Shown: one piece after another, positions 34,301-44,668 of the stretch
Layout: every line of letters starts with the position of its first letter
How positions within the stretch are numbered: position 1 is the stretch's first letter
Source: Dastarcus helophoroides
Lineage: Eukaryota > Arthropoda > Insecta > Coleoptera > Bothrideridae
Assembly (NCBI GenBank): GCA_028583605.1
Contig: CM053337.1
Location: 25,592,162 to 25,656,161, forward strand
DNA: 64,000 nucleotides
Direction: 5' to 3'
Notes under the pieces: generated by a model
Databases searched by the model: none
What the model was told of the DNA's origin: nothing
What the model saw: the letters and a program-made list of their open reading frames with translations, nothing else
Made by a program: the position numbers and the translations under genes

Positions 34301-35640
34301 TTCAAAAAAAGTTAAAATGTTGAATTAACCCGACAATTTTAGAAAAATTGAAAATTTTGAAAAAATCAAAATTTTCAAAAATATTAGGGTTTCAGAAGAA
34401 AATTGTACCTGATTTTTAAAAAGGTCGAAAAATTGAAACAGTCAAATATGTGTAAATTTTGAAAAAAAAATTAAAATTTGTCGAAAAATTCAGTTTTAAA
34501 AAACCACACAATATCAATATCTAAATTTTTAGAAAACAAAAAAACAAAAAAATTTAAAAAAATTTTAAAAATAGATCAATTTTCAAAAAATGTCAATTTT
34601 TAAAAAAGCCAAATTTTTCAAAATAGAAAAAATTTGAAAAAGGTAGAAATTTTAAGGTGAAATTTTGAAAAATGTCTAAATATTTAAAAAAGTTTAAATT
34701 TACAAAAAAAATCAGTCGACCTTCTGAAAAAAACTTGTATGAATTTAAAAAATCAAAATATTGATAAATGATCAAAAAACTAAAAAAAAGATTTTAGAAA
34801 TAAATTAAAATTTTCCAAAAAATTAAAATGATAAACAAATGGAGAAATTTTCAGAAATTTTCAAAATTAAAAAAATGTTTTCAAAAATATCGCATTTTGA
34901 TAGTTTCAAATTTTCGAAAGTCAAATTTTGGAAAAATAAATAAATTTAAAAAAAAAACCGACACTTTTAAAAGGTATTTTCAAAAAACCTAAAATTTTAG
35001 AAAGAAGTGCAAAAATTTTAAAAGCAGTTAACATTTTGAAAAATTTCGATATTATAATACAGACTTTTAGGATTTTCAAATAAAACGAAGGTTTTAAGGA
35101 AAGTTTCAAGGAAAGTTTGAGAAAGTCGAAATTTGCGAAAAGAGTCAACACATTTTTTAAAGTTTAATCAAGAAATGAAATTTTGAACAAGAAATGTCGA
35201 GATTATCAATAAAGTTGGGATTAACAACATTGAATTTTTGAAATAAAATTAAAACTTCTGAAATATTAAAATGTTCAAAAAGTCGAAATTTTCGAAAACA
35301 TCCAAGCTTTCAAAATTTGAAATACTGGACATTTTCCAGAATTTCCAGTACAAATTCTGAAAAAAGAAGTCCTTATTCTGGAATAAAATTGTAAACAAAA
35401 TTTTAACATTTAAAACAACTCAACATTTTCAAAAAAATTTAAACTTGAAGTTTTTATAAATAGTATCAATTTTCAAAGTTTAATAAAAAAACCGAAGATT
35501 TAAATAGAAGCGAAAGATGTTTTTATTAAATGTCGAATTTTGAAAAGGTCAAAATGTTTGGAAAAGTCAATAATTTGAAGTAGGTAAAAATTTGTTTTAA
35601 AAGATAGGAATTTTGAAAAAAGCGAAATTATGAGAAGCGC
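31380..35640. repeat. AT-rich array inside hAT-3, opposite polarities, with a 424-bp duplication
   Basis: From 31380 to about 34200 the + strand repeats AAAATTTTGACTTTTT words; from about 34240 to 35640 it repeats the complementary GTCAAAATTTT words. Two adjacent blocks with a 424-bp period begin at about 31785 and 32209: TTTGACTTTTTCAAAACTTT, TGACTTCAAAATTTTTTAT and the later ACCCTTGACTTTTTGAAAAT appear in both, nearly identical. Element X copy 5 is inserted at about 33611-33773. No frame within is a gene. Confidence 0.75.
33599..33785 (-). mobile_element. Foldback element X, copy 5, with 12-bp target duplication
   Basis: ATTTCAAATATT occurs at 33599-33610 and 33774-33785, flanking the element exactly. 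The element begins GAAATACACAACTTGTC, holds the core on the minus strand (CTCTCTGAAGATGACAGC, GGCTGTCGAAACACGTT) at 33653-33694, and ends GACAACCAAGGACCAGTCCG then TTCTACCA. Its left arm is short, starting at the same point as copy 8. The duplication length fits target-primed or Penelope-like insertion rather than hAT or mariner. Confidence 0.8.
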
Positions 35641-35805
35641 GCTTTGCTGGTTGAGAAGTCCTGCTGTATGGCATTGTATTTATATGATACATCGAATATC
35701 GAATGAATTTATCGATCTATCGAAACATATCGATATATCCTTTGCTATGCATCCATTGAACACAGTATCCATGTTTTCAAAATTTGGTGCATCCCTACTC
35801 CGGGG

Positions 35806-36240
35806 TACGAAGAAGTCAAGTATGTTAATTTGCCCATAACTACTCAATTGCTCTATAAAATTGGTATATTTGATGCGATAAATTCATTTATTTAATCAAT
35901 ACTTTCCTAGCCCAAATCGGTAAAAAGATTTAAAAGTTTCAAAAATTTGACTATCTCGAAAATTGATGGTTATAAATTGCGGTCTTTAAATATGTTTTAT
36001 TTGTGTATCTAATTGATACGATAACTCCATTTCTGCAATCAATAGATTTCTACTTCAAATCGTTAAGAGAAGGAATTTAAAAGTTTCAGTAATTTAAAGT
36101 TTTGACTTTACCAAAAATCAGTTTTTGTGATTTGCAAATTCTAAGTTGGTTTTTATTGGTCTATTTAATCTTTTACTACATTAAATCTTTTCTACCACAA
36201 ATCGTAAACATATTGAGTTGCGATTTTAAACAGTTTTTTT
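35806..36240. other. Intergenic, no supported feature
   Basis: AT-rich. The groups AATTGATACGATAA, AATCAATA and AAATCGTTAA/AATCGGTAAAA recur at about 130-bp spacing from 35870 to 36210, a loose degenerate repeat. Confidence 0.4.
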
Positions 36241-36292
36241 TGGGGTGGAACGAACTGGTCCTTGGTTACCTTTATAAATTAAAATACAAACA
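36241..36292. mobile_element. Foldback element X, copy 6 (end fragment)
   Basis: Only the outer end remains: GGGGTGGAACGAACTGGTCC, TTGGTTACCTTTATAAATTA and AAATACAAAC. The remainder has been lost or replaced. Confidence 0.7.
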
Positions 36293-36865
36293 CACACCGT
36301 AAAAGTCCCAGGAGCAAATCATGAAAAATAAATAAATAAATCGCTAAATAATAAAGGGAATAAAACACAATTAGAAATATCGACAGAAGAAAATTAACAC
36401 TTAATGGGCAGCTTAAATAAATGCTGTATTTTACTTAAACTTTTTTATGAACCAATTTACAAACAAGTTTAATGTTTTTATTAATAAATTTGGTTAAACA
36501 TAAATTAGAATCATACCAAAAGGGCATAACTACAAAACTTACCATTAGACTTTTTAAAGTTATCTATCAAACTGTATTTATTGAAAAACTAATAGTACAT
36601 ACATGAATTTCATCTGAATAAGTAGGGGAAGCAATTTGTTAATAATGAAGAGGATTACTTACCGCAAAATTGTTGTTTCCATCAATAACACACGCCATAA
36701 CCATATATGGTCATAATTTCCTTCGTTAAATCGTTCAACTGACAGACGACAGAAAACAGATCTTAAACGACAGACTTCCAACCTAATCTATATGTATCTC
36801 ACTTGCACATTAATGAATTATAATAACCTTTCTCATTTTGATACTGCGTAGCTACCATTTTACAA
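36293..36865. other. Intergenic, no supported feature
   Basis: AT-rich sequence without coding frames or recognised repeats. Confidence 0.5.
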
Positions 36866-36968
36866 TCAAAAACTGAAACCAACAAAGATTAAAAAATATT
36901 GAAAAAAAAAACACAAAGGTTGCTCTAACGCGTTTCGATAGCCAATATATCATCTTCAGAGGGATACA
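36866..36968 (-). mobile_element. Foldback element X, copy 7 (arm and core)
   Basis: An internal arm (ACTGAAACCAACAAAGATTA, AAACACAAAGGTTGC) leads to the core at 36922-36960, which on the minus strand reads CCCTCTGAAGATGATATA, TTGGCTATCGAAACGCG and TTAGAGC. Its stem reads GAT...ATC where copies 2 and 5 have GAC...GTC, a paired change. The second arm is absent. A short insertion of A-runs splits the arm. Confidence 0.75.
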
Positions 36969-37211
36969 GTTTAGATCTTTAGATAGACAATTGAAAGCAT
37001 GGAAAATATTAACAAAACGTCGACGTTCTTTAGCTTCAATATTAAAAAAATGGTTGCGAAATGTTTCCTCAATAGGGAACAAATGTAGCTAAGGTATCAC
37101 AACACGATAAATAATTCCAAATGCTACTAAAAATTGTTGTCAATTCTCTACGATCGCCGGCTAGCGTCAGCCTTTCTAACTGGAGCAGCTTTGAAAACGA
37201 AAAGAGAATAC

Positions 37212-37564
37212 TATAACAAAATCTAGTTATAAAATTTGTATTAGTGATAGTGTAGTGTAAGGAACCTTTTAGAATCATTTGATAATTGGAGGCGGCCGCG
37301 AGAATAAATCATACTGCGGATAAGCGCTTCAGACGTTTCCAGAAGCGATAATCTTATCTGTACGGAGATTCGTTCTAGAAACCGAAACGGTATAAATACG
37401 CGATCGTCTTTTCCTCAATCAGTCAGTTTGTTAGTTAATTAGTCAGATAGTCAGACAGCTAGAGAGTCTGATAGTAAAATGAATCAGTAGTGTTCCGAAG
37501 TAAGTTTGAAATAAAATGTTTACAATTCACAAAGTTTTAATTTTTGAACCGATAACATGCAACA
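37212..37564 (+). repeat. Solo LTR 4 (subfamily B)
   Basis: It runs from TATAACAAAATCTAGTTATA to CGATAACATGCAACA, with GGCGGCCGCGAGAATAAATC, TTCTAGAAACCGAAACGG, the TATA box GGTATAAATACGCGATCGTC and GAAATAAAATG near the end. The flanks are ATAC (37208-37211) and ATAT (37565-37568). It is closest to solo LTR 6, which shares the TATAAATACGCG promoter form and the GTAGTG words near the start. The first base pair of the TGTAAC end is changed to TATAAC. Confidence 0.8.
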
Positions 37565-37901
37565 ATATGATAGTAAATTTCATAACTGCAGGGCTATAAC
37601 TAAACTGCTCTGAGCTTCATAGCCCTCTGAAGAAAAAATGGTATTAGCAGACGACCAGAGACTACAGACGACGGATACATAATTCCGATGAAAGAGGTGC
37701 AGACAGTTTCCTGGCGCCGCTGCTTACTTTTTCTATACTGGGAAACTACCAAGTCATACAAGAAGATCACGACTGGATAGGAGTTACTTCAGACCTTATC
37801 ACAAAATCGCACTTGACTGTCATCAGGTTTTATGAACTTACGTTATCGGATTCAACAAGATAAACTTCGATATTAATACTCAAATCTCAAAAAAAGACAT
37901 T
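37565..37901. other. Spacer between two solo LTRs, no supported gene
   Basis: 337 bp of non-LTR sequence separating two same-orientation LTRs. It is too short and unlike gag-pol, so the two LTRs are separate insertions rather than one element. Confidence 0.5.
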
Positions 37902-38511
37902 TATAATAAAACTAAATGTAAATTATAGAATTTAGTACCTAGGACGATTTTCTAGAAAGATCTGATAAGGGGAAAGCGGCCGCAGTAACAAAGCAAAGGG
38001 CAGATAAGCGTTCCAGAAATTTCGGCAAACAATAAGCTTTATATGCGGGATTTTTCTAGAACCTAGGAGCCAAAACTATATAAGGCGGTCGCCTTTCCCT
38101 AGCGCACCTAACAACACGAGCGCGGTCGAGAGCACGCGCTAAAGAAGGTGGACCGAGTAGCCTTCTTTAGAGTGACTGCTGTCGATCACGGACGCCTGCC
38201 ATCGGAGGTGAATTGAGTAGCTTTCGATCGGCGGTCTCCGCAGCTCACAAAATTATCACCACAGTAATGTTCACTAAAAGACGGCGGTCAAAGGAACGAA
38301 AGTTTCGGAACCGCGTTAAAATACCAAAGATCCATGATGCCTCGAGTCAGTTAGTTAGAGTCAGTCAGTCAGTGTAATTAGTGAGTTACTAGTTAAAAGT
38401 CAATAAGTGAGTTAATTATTCAGTTGTAGTGTTCCGAGTTTAGTTTTAAAATAAAGTGGGTATTATTCAGCAAGTGTTTAATAATCATTTCGAACTGATA
38501 AGCCCATAACA
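37902..38511 (+). repeat. Solo LTR 5, interrupted by a GC-rich insert
   Basis: The first part (37902-38100) matches LTR 2 closely: GAAAGATCTGATAAGGGGAA, GCGGCCGCAGTAAC, CTATATAAGGCGGTCGCC. The last part (38341-38511) matches the rest: CAGTTAGTTAGAGTCAGTCA, AGTAGTGTTCCGAGTTTAG-like words, AAAATAAAGTGGG, ending AAGCCCATAACA. Between them is a 240-bp insert absent from all other copies, described separately. The left end is altered (TATAATAAAAC), and the flanks CATT and ATAT do not match. Confidence 0.8.
38101..38340 (+). other. GC-rich structured insert in solo LTR 5
   Basis: This 240-bp block has far higher GC than its surroundings. It contains CTAAAGAAGG (38139-38148) pairing perfectly with CCTTCTTTAG (38161-38170) around a 12-base loop TGGACCGAGTAG, and 60 bp later a second, weaker hairpin (GCCATCGG...CGATCGGC) with the similar loop TGAATTGAGTAGC. 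So GGTGrAyyGAGTAGC occurs twice in the same structural setting. It lies just downstream of the LTR's TATA box, in what would be the transcribed region. Possible identities are a small SINE or structured-RNA-derived insert, or a leader captured by recombination; I do not recognise it. No clear target duplication (at most CT). Confidence 0.55.
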
Positions 38512-39165
38512 ATATAATAAGGAAGAAATGCAAATAGTACAATAAGATGGAAAAAACACCAAATGAATGTTGAGAACCAGCCGTTAGAGATTTTTTCAAC
38601 CTAATGCGCTAACGGCGAATCGATTTAACGCCAAGTCTTTACCAGAAGAGATTTCGACGTTAGATAAGTTTACATTGTCGGTTAACAGCCATGTTATCTG
38701 CTTATTGATGGTAAAGGGTATAATTTTCAGATTTAATTTTGGGTCTATTAGGATCCCCTTATGTTGATTGAAACACTTCCCGCTGAGCTTCAATAATGAC
38801 ATCTGTTACAGTATGTAATGTTGATGATAATATTAAAGCGACCTCTGTTGCCATCCACAATGGAAAAATGGTTTACAACAAAGGTGGTTAATCGCCCCAC
38901 TGTTATTAGGGATGGTGAAGCGTGGAAACTGACAAATTTTTGCATGAATAATGTGCAAATTGATTTAATTGGAGACTTGATATTTTTAATATCTATTCAG
39001 TAAAATTGTGTAATATTAATGAAACACTTTCTATATGTAGCTGCTTTACAAATAGAATCATGCGTTACTAAAAGCCTCTTTAATTCTCTACGTATTCTAT
39101 ATACTCTTTTGTGTATTCTATCTACAAACTACTACACTAATATGTACTGTATTCTTTTACGACAC
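38512..39165. other. Intergenic with one weak minus-strand frame
   Basis: The minus-strand frame 38596-38802 (68 codons, MSLLKLSGKCFNQHKGILI to FAVSALG) is less repetitive than most frames here and follows CTGTAACAG, which could be a splice acceptor, but it has no recognisable domain and no nearby AATAAA was identified. A partly overlapping region on + (38818-39003) is equally anonymous. Confidence 0.3.
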
Positions 39166-39350
39166 TGACCAATATCAGGGAACAACTAAACGTGCTCGAC
39201 GTTTCGCTCATTATTGAAGGAGGATTTTTTAGGAGAAAAATATCAAGATCAAGTCAGAACTGAGGAAAGTGAAAAAAGTCTAAACTTCAAGAAAAATGTG
39301 AACTATAATTTGGTACGTCAACCACACTGTCGTGTTTTCAATGGACAATG
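39166..39350 (-). mobile_element. Element G-like fragment
   Basis: On the minus strand the words ATGAGCGAAACGTCGAGCAC, GTTTAGTTGTTCCCTG and GGTCAGTGTCG correspond to element G at 29.64-29.70 kb (GGGCGAAACGTCGAACAC, TTTTAGTAGTTCTTTGACAC). Bases 39315-39335 (TTTGGTACGTCAACCACAC) recall its TAGTATGTCCACCATACC. Only one arm is present and the CTGAAGA word is degraded. Confidence 0.5.
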
Positions 39351-39897
39351 GATAAATATGTTTCGTAAAATTTAAGCTTTCCTGGAAACGTACTTTTTTC
39401 CAAACTTCCTTTTTTAAAATGAAAATGTTTATTTCTTTTTCAAAACTTCAATTTTTTTCTCGAAGTTTCGACTATAAGATTTCTGAAAGTTTTGAGGTTA
39501 GAAATTAAAATTACTTTTTTTGTTGATAGAATGGCATATTTCAGTTTTTTTCTCGAAATTTTAACTTTTATCCCACAATTTTGCTTTTTTCTGGAAGTAT
39601 AAGTTTGCATTCCAAAAATTTGTTTTTATCACAAAACACAATGCCGAGGTTCTCTCAAAATGTTGACTTTTTTTCAAATTTTGCCGCTATTCCCCATTTT
39701 TTTATTTTCATAAATTCCATATTTTTCAAATTTTCCATACTTCTTTAGAATTTCTACCTTTCTTTGAAAATATAAAGTTATTTGAAAGTTGTACTCTTTT
39801 AATTTAAATTTTTTTTTAAATGTTGTCTTTTTTTCTGACATTTTATTTTTTTTGAAAATTTTGACTATTTAGGATATTTCAATTTATGTTTTGTTGG

Positions 39898-40086
39898 CTT
39901 TGTCTTTGCCAGTTACTCCTTTCGCAATTCTAAATTTTCAGTTACTTTTTGTCAAGGATTGGCAATCTGTGATAGATTACCCCAAGCAGCGATTGCGTTG
40001 GATCTTTGTTTGTCAATCGCTGTTTGTGACACAGTGAAGGTTACTGAAAATTTAGGATTGTCAAAGAATTAACTGGCGAAGAAAAA
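39898..40086. mobile_element. 189-bp MITE-like inverted repeat
   Basis: The left arm (TTTGTCTTTGCCAGTTACTC, CAATTCTAAATTTTCAGTTA) is inverted at the right (TAACTGGCGAAGAAAAA preceded by GTTACTGAAAATTTAGGATT), about 50 bp with few mismatches. The middle also pairs partly (GCAGCGATTG with CAATCGCTG). No coding capacity. It is embedded in array DNA. Confidence 0.65.
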
Positions 40087-43000
40087 GTCAATAAAACATG
40101 AATAAAAATACCAATACTTCGCAACAAGATGCAGAGAATATTTTAAGGATGGTATGACCTATTTTGAAATTTTAGAATTTTTTTTTGAAAATTCCCGCTT
40201 TTTTGAAAATATTTTTATTTGAAAATTTTGATATATAATTTGAAAATTGCTGCCTCTTTTAAATTTGTATTATCTTTCTTAATTTCGACTTTTCTGCCTT
40301 TTTAGAAGACTTTAATGATCTTTTTGAACATTTAGATATTTTTATGATATATTTTTAAAATATCGACATTTTTCAGGTTTCGAGTTTATTTAAAAATTTT
40401 ATCATTTCGTCAGGATTTTAATTCATCTTTTGAAAACCTAGATCTTTTCGAAACTAAATGTGAGACTTATTTACAAAATTTCTACTGTTTTGGAACTTTT
40501 TTCTTACCTTGAAATTTTTGCCTTTTTCATAATTTCGATATCTTTTCGAAATTGCAACTTTTTTGAAAACCTTGACCTTTTTAAATAATGAAACTACGAG
40601 TATATTTTTTTTTTGTAAAGATTGGTTATTTCAAAATTTTGATTTCTTTCTAAATTTCGACTTTTATTTTAAATTTTGACATTTTGCATATTTTCAGTTT
40701 CTTTTTAAAACTATTGTTTGAAAAATTTCCAAATAATTTGAAAGATTAATTAAACATTCTTCTTTATAATTTCGGTTCTTTTTTTTTCGATTTTGATCAA
40801 AATTTTGTATTTTATATAAATTTTCTGGTTTAAAATATCAATATCTTTTGATGTCGACTTTCTTAAATATTAAAATTTGTTTATCAAAATATTGCCTTTT
40901 TTCAAATTATTTTTTAAGGCTTTTTTGGAAATTCTTCTTTATTTTCAAATTTTTGATCCTTCTTAAAACTGCAGATATTTTTTCCTAATTTCATCGTTTT
41001 TTTTTAATTTTGGAATTTTATTGTAGAATTTTTTAAATTTTGTTGCATTTTATCTTTAATAAAGTTTAATAAATATAAATGTTTACTTGGTAAGTGAAAA
41101 ATTAGAATTTTTTTTTTAATTTTCGTTTTTTCAAACATATTTTCCAAACGCCTCATTTCGAAATTTCAACTTTTTCGAATAATTCGATTTTTTAAATATT
41201 AAGTTTCTTTTTAATTTCAACCTTTTTTCTAATTGTCGATATTTTTTGAAAAATTTTGGCTATTTGTTTTAATACTGACTTCTTTTAATTTCGACTTTTA
41301 TCAAAATTTTGATTTTTTAAAATCACGACTTTATTTAAAATATTGGCATCATGTAGGTTTAACTTTTTTTTTAAATCTCATTGTATTTTTAAATCTTGAA
41401 TTTATTAAGACAATCTTGCCATTTTATTCAAAATTTCGACAAAGTTTTTATTTTGATATCTTCAAATTTTTTTTGAAACTGCAACTTTTTTTTCAAATTT
41501 TGACTTACTCAAAACCTAATTTTTTTATGAAATAAATTTCAATAGATTTATTTTTGAAAAATCTTATTGTAGTAAGACTTTTTGAAGACACCTTTGAAAT
41601 TTTTGGATTTTTAAAAATATTTTAAAAATTTTGCCTTGTTTTCAAAATCTCCACTCTTTGAAAATTTTGAAATATTTTAAAATTTGAATCCTTTTTGAAT
41701 AATTCAATTATCCTTTATAATTTCGATATTTTATTTCGATATTCTTCAAAGTTTTTTCCTCTCTCTTAAATCTCTTTTCAAAATGGCAACCTATTTAAAT
41801 TCTCTAATTTGTTTGAAAATGTTGCTCTTTCCTCAAATTATTTTTTTTAAAGTTTGGATATATTTATTTTTATTTCGAAAGTTTTTATTTGTTTTAACAA
41901 TTTCCATCATTTTCAAAATATCAACATTTCTTTAAAATCTTGGTTATCAAAATTCCATTTTTTTTAATAGAAAGAATTTCAGAAATTTTGCGCTTCTATT
42001 AAATGTTTTTTTGTCATTATTTTCTAAATTTTGCCTTTCAAAATTTTGACTTTTTTGAGAATTTTGACTTTTTGGTTATTTCGAGTTTTTTTTTCTTTAA
42101 TTTTGTCCTATTTTCAAATTGTCGATTTTATTTCAGAAATTTCAACCTATTTTAAAAATTTTGATGCTTGTTAAAAATTAAGATATTACGAATATTTGAA
42201 TATTTTTTTTGAAAATTTCTGTTATCTCGTTCAAATCTTACTTTTTTATATTTCGACTCACCTCAAAATATTACTTCCTTTTCAAAAATGACAAGTTTTT
42301 TAAAACTTGCCATTTTTTCAGACCGTAGATTTTTAATTTTGATACTTTTCAAAAATTTGGGCATTTCTGTAAGTTTTCTTATTTTTTAAAAATCCCAACT
42401 TTTTTAAACTGTAAGTCTTGTCTAATTTTAAACCATTTTACTCTTTTACCAAACTTCAACATTTTTCCAAAATTGCAACTTTTTTGAATATCTCGTTTAT
42501 TTTAAAGCTTCAATTTTGGTTATAGTAAAGCTTTAAAAGTTTTGTTGTCAGTTTTGTTAAATATGATTTTCAAATTTAGCTTTTTTCCGAAATTTTAAAT
42601 TTTTTGACTTTTTTTTAATTATTTTTCCCTCACTTTCAGAATTTTTTAGAAAACTGACTTTCTTTAAAAATTTTAAGATATTTCTAAAGTCTTAACCGTT
42701 CGTTTAAAATTTCTATTGTTTGCAATTTCAAATTTCTTCAAAATTTTGGGCTTGTTTTGAAAACTGTAATTTTTTAACTGTTTAGGTGATTTATTCAAAC
42801 TGTCGATTTTTTTTAAAGTCTTACTTTTTTGAAAATATTGTTTAATTAAACTTTCTATTCTGTTACATTTTGGCTTCCTTTTTTCACACATTTTCCTGTT
42901 TTTGAAAATTTCGCCTTCTGATCCAAAATGTTTTCTTTATTTAGAAATTTTCGATTCCCTTTCTGCCTCGCTTTTTTTAAAAGCGAAACTTTTTTTTGAA

Positions 43001-43589
43001 ATCATTGACTTATTTTAAAATTTCAGTTTGTTTTAAAATCCATTACGGTTTTTCCTAAATTTAGGCTTTTTAAAACCTTTCGATGTAGTTCAAACATATT
43101 TTCAAAATTTCGACTTCTTTGAGGTCTAAAACTATTTTCTGAAAATTGGACTTCTTACAAAAATAGATCTTTTTCAACATTCTGACTTTCTTAAAATTTG
43201 CCTTTATTAAAACTTAATTTTTATAAAAATTTCGTCATTTTTCAAAATATTAAACTGTACATTTTGAGAGATATCTTATACTAATTTTGGTCCTTCTATT
43301 AGCGTTTTTATTTAAATCGTAATTTGGGCCTTTATATTTGGCTTGAATTCTTTTGAAATTTCAAGATAAAAGATGTAATTAAAAAATAATAAATTGATTA
43401 ATTATAAAATTTTCGTCTCGTCTTGAAATTTGGACTTTTTTAAAATTTTGACTTTTTTAAATTTTCGTCTTTATTCAAAAATATATCCCTGAATAATTTT
43501 GGCTTATTCTTGAATTTCATTTTTTTAAATTGCAACTTTCGCCATTTTCAATTATTGCTCAAAATGTCGACTTTTTTTAAAATTTAAAC

Positions 43590-43773
43590 TTCTTTGAAAA
43601 TTGAAACACAGAACTTGTCCCCTGAAACCAAGAAAAATTAAAAAACACAACAAAGGAGCAACCTTTGTTGTGTTTTTTAATTTTTCTTGGTTTCAGGGGA
43701 CAAGTTCTGTGTTTCAATTTTTGAAGATAACCAAGGACCAGTCCGTTCCATCAAAAAAAAATTCTTTGAAAAT
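43590..43773. mobile_element. Foldback element X, copy 8: near-perfect long hairpin with 12-bp duplication
   Basis: TTCTTTGAAAAT at 43590-43601 and 43762-43773 is a perfect 12-bp target duplication. Inside, 43602-43657 (TGAAACACAGAACTTGTCCC to AACACAACAAAGG) pairs almost perfectly with 43663-43718 through a loop of about five bases; the core has been lost. The right side continues with GATAACCAAGGACCAGTCCG, TTCCATCAAAA. The two arms are practically identical, so the copy is young or corrected by gene conversion. Confidence 0.85.
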
Positions 43774-44423
43774 ATCGACAGGTTTGATTTGGATTTTTTG
43801 AACAATTTTAACTCATTTTAAAAATTGTTTTGCTTTCGTTTTTTTAGAAAATTTGTAAACTAGAAATACCACAATTTTTTTTTGTAAATTTCAAGTTTTT
43901 TTTGAAATATCAATTTTTTGAAACATTTATTGTTAAAGCTCGTTTTTGTAAATCTTAGATTTTCCCCGAAATTCAAACTGTTTTATTAAAATTCGAATAT
44001 GAAGCTTTTTGTACTCGAAATTTCTAAAATTGAAATTCTATTTTTTTTATAATAAGATCCCTGTCAAAGAAGGTTCAACATTTTGAGAAGGGCCTAATAT
44101 ATTCAAAAATTTCAAAATTTTTGTTTAGAGTTTAACTCTAAAATGAATTTTCTATAATTTACTAATGCAATATCGAAATTTTGACTTAAGCTTCGAATGA
44201 AATCTCAGGTTTGAAACTTAGTCAAATTTTACATTTCATTTCATAGATTTAAATTTTAATTTTTTAATTCAAAATTTACAGATTAACACCAAACATTTTT
44301 GACTAAACTTCAAATTAAAAAAAAATTGTACGGTATGCAGGATGACTTCTTGAAATCGAAACCAGAGCCAATAACAATGAGAAAAACTATTTTTCGGAGA
44401 AACGGCGAAAAAAGTTAATTTTT

Positions 44424-44668
44424 GACATTTCCAACCCTTACTTCCTAAAATTCCTTAATATTCATAAACATTAAACTTTATTTATGATTAAAACAGCAAA
44501 ATATATTAAAAATTTCACAATGTTGCTGGTATAACCGCCGATAATTCTGTGAAGCGAAACCTGGTCCGGTGTTACCAAATATTTATCGAAACATTGCGGA
44601 ATTTTTAATATATGTTGCTGTTTTAATCGTTATTAAAGTTTAATAGTTATAAAGTTAATTTTTGACCA
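44424..44668. repeat. Inverted pair of dispersed repeat D
   Basis: 44430-44525 (CCTTAATATTCATAAACATT, AAACTTTATTTATGATTAAA, ACAGCAAAATATATTAAAAA) is inverted in 44570-44665 (TTTTTAATATATGTTGCTGT, TTTAATCGTTATTAAAGTTT). The centre is AACCGCCGATAATTCTGTGA, AGCGAAACCTGGTCCGGTGT. A third copy is at 46990-47150 in direct orientation, with the matching CACCGGATCAGGTTTTGCAT. No coding capacity. Confidence 0.65.

Larger units (their letters stand above)
31158..35797. mobile_element. hAT-3: hAT-like element filled with AT-rich array
   Basis: The termini are TAGGGATGCA (31158-31167) and its complement TGCATCCCTA (35788-35797), followed inward on both sides by clusters of TATCGATA/ATACATCGA/CGATGTATCG words (31170-31290 and 35680-35740), a pattern usual for subterminal regions of hAT elements. 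The flanking 8-mers CTCTGAAG and CTCCGGGG agree at five positions, and the three differences are all transitions, as expected of an old 8-bp duplication. The 4,640-bp element encodes nothing recognisable; its inside is array DNA that switches polarity at about 34.2 kb. Confidence 0.65.
39351..44330. repeat. AT-rich quasi-periodic array, pyrimidine-rich on +
   Basis: About 5 kb of AAAATTTTGACTTTT / AATTTCGAC words in one polarity, the longest in the window. It is interrupted by a small foldback at 39898-40086 and by element X copy 8 at 43602-43761. I did not find convincing hAT-type ends around it. Frames within (for example 41233-41535, 42673-42891) are Phe/Leu- or Lys/Asn-rich products of the repeat. 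Confidence 0.65.
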
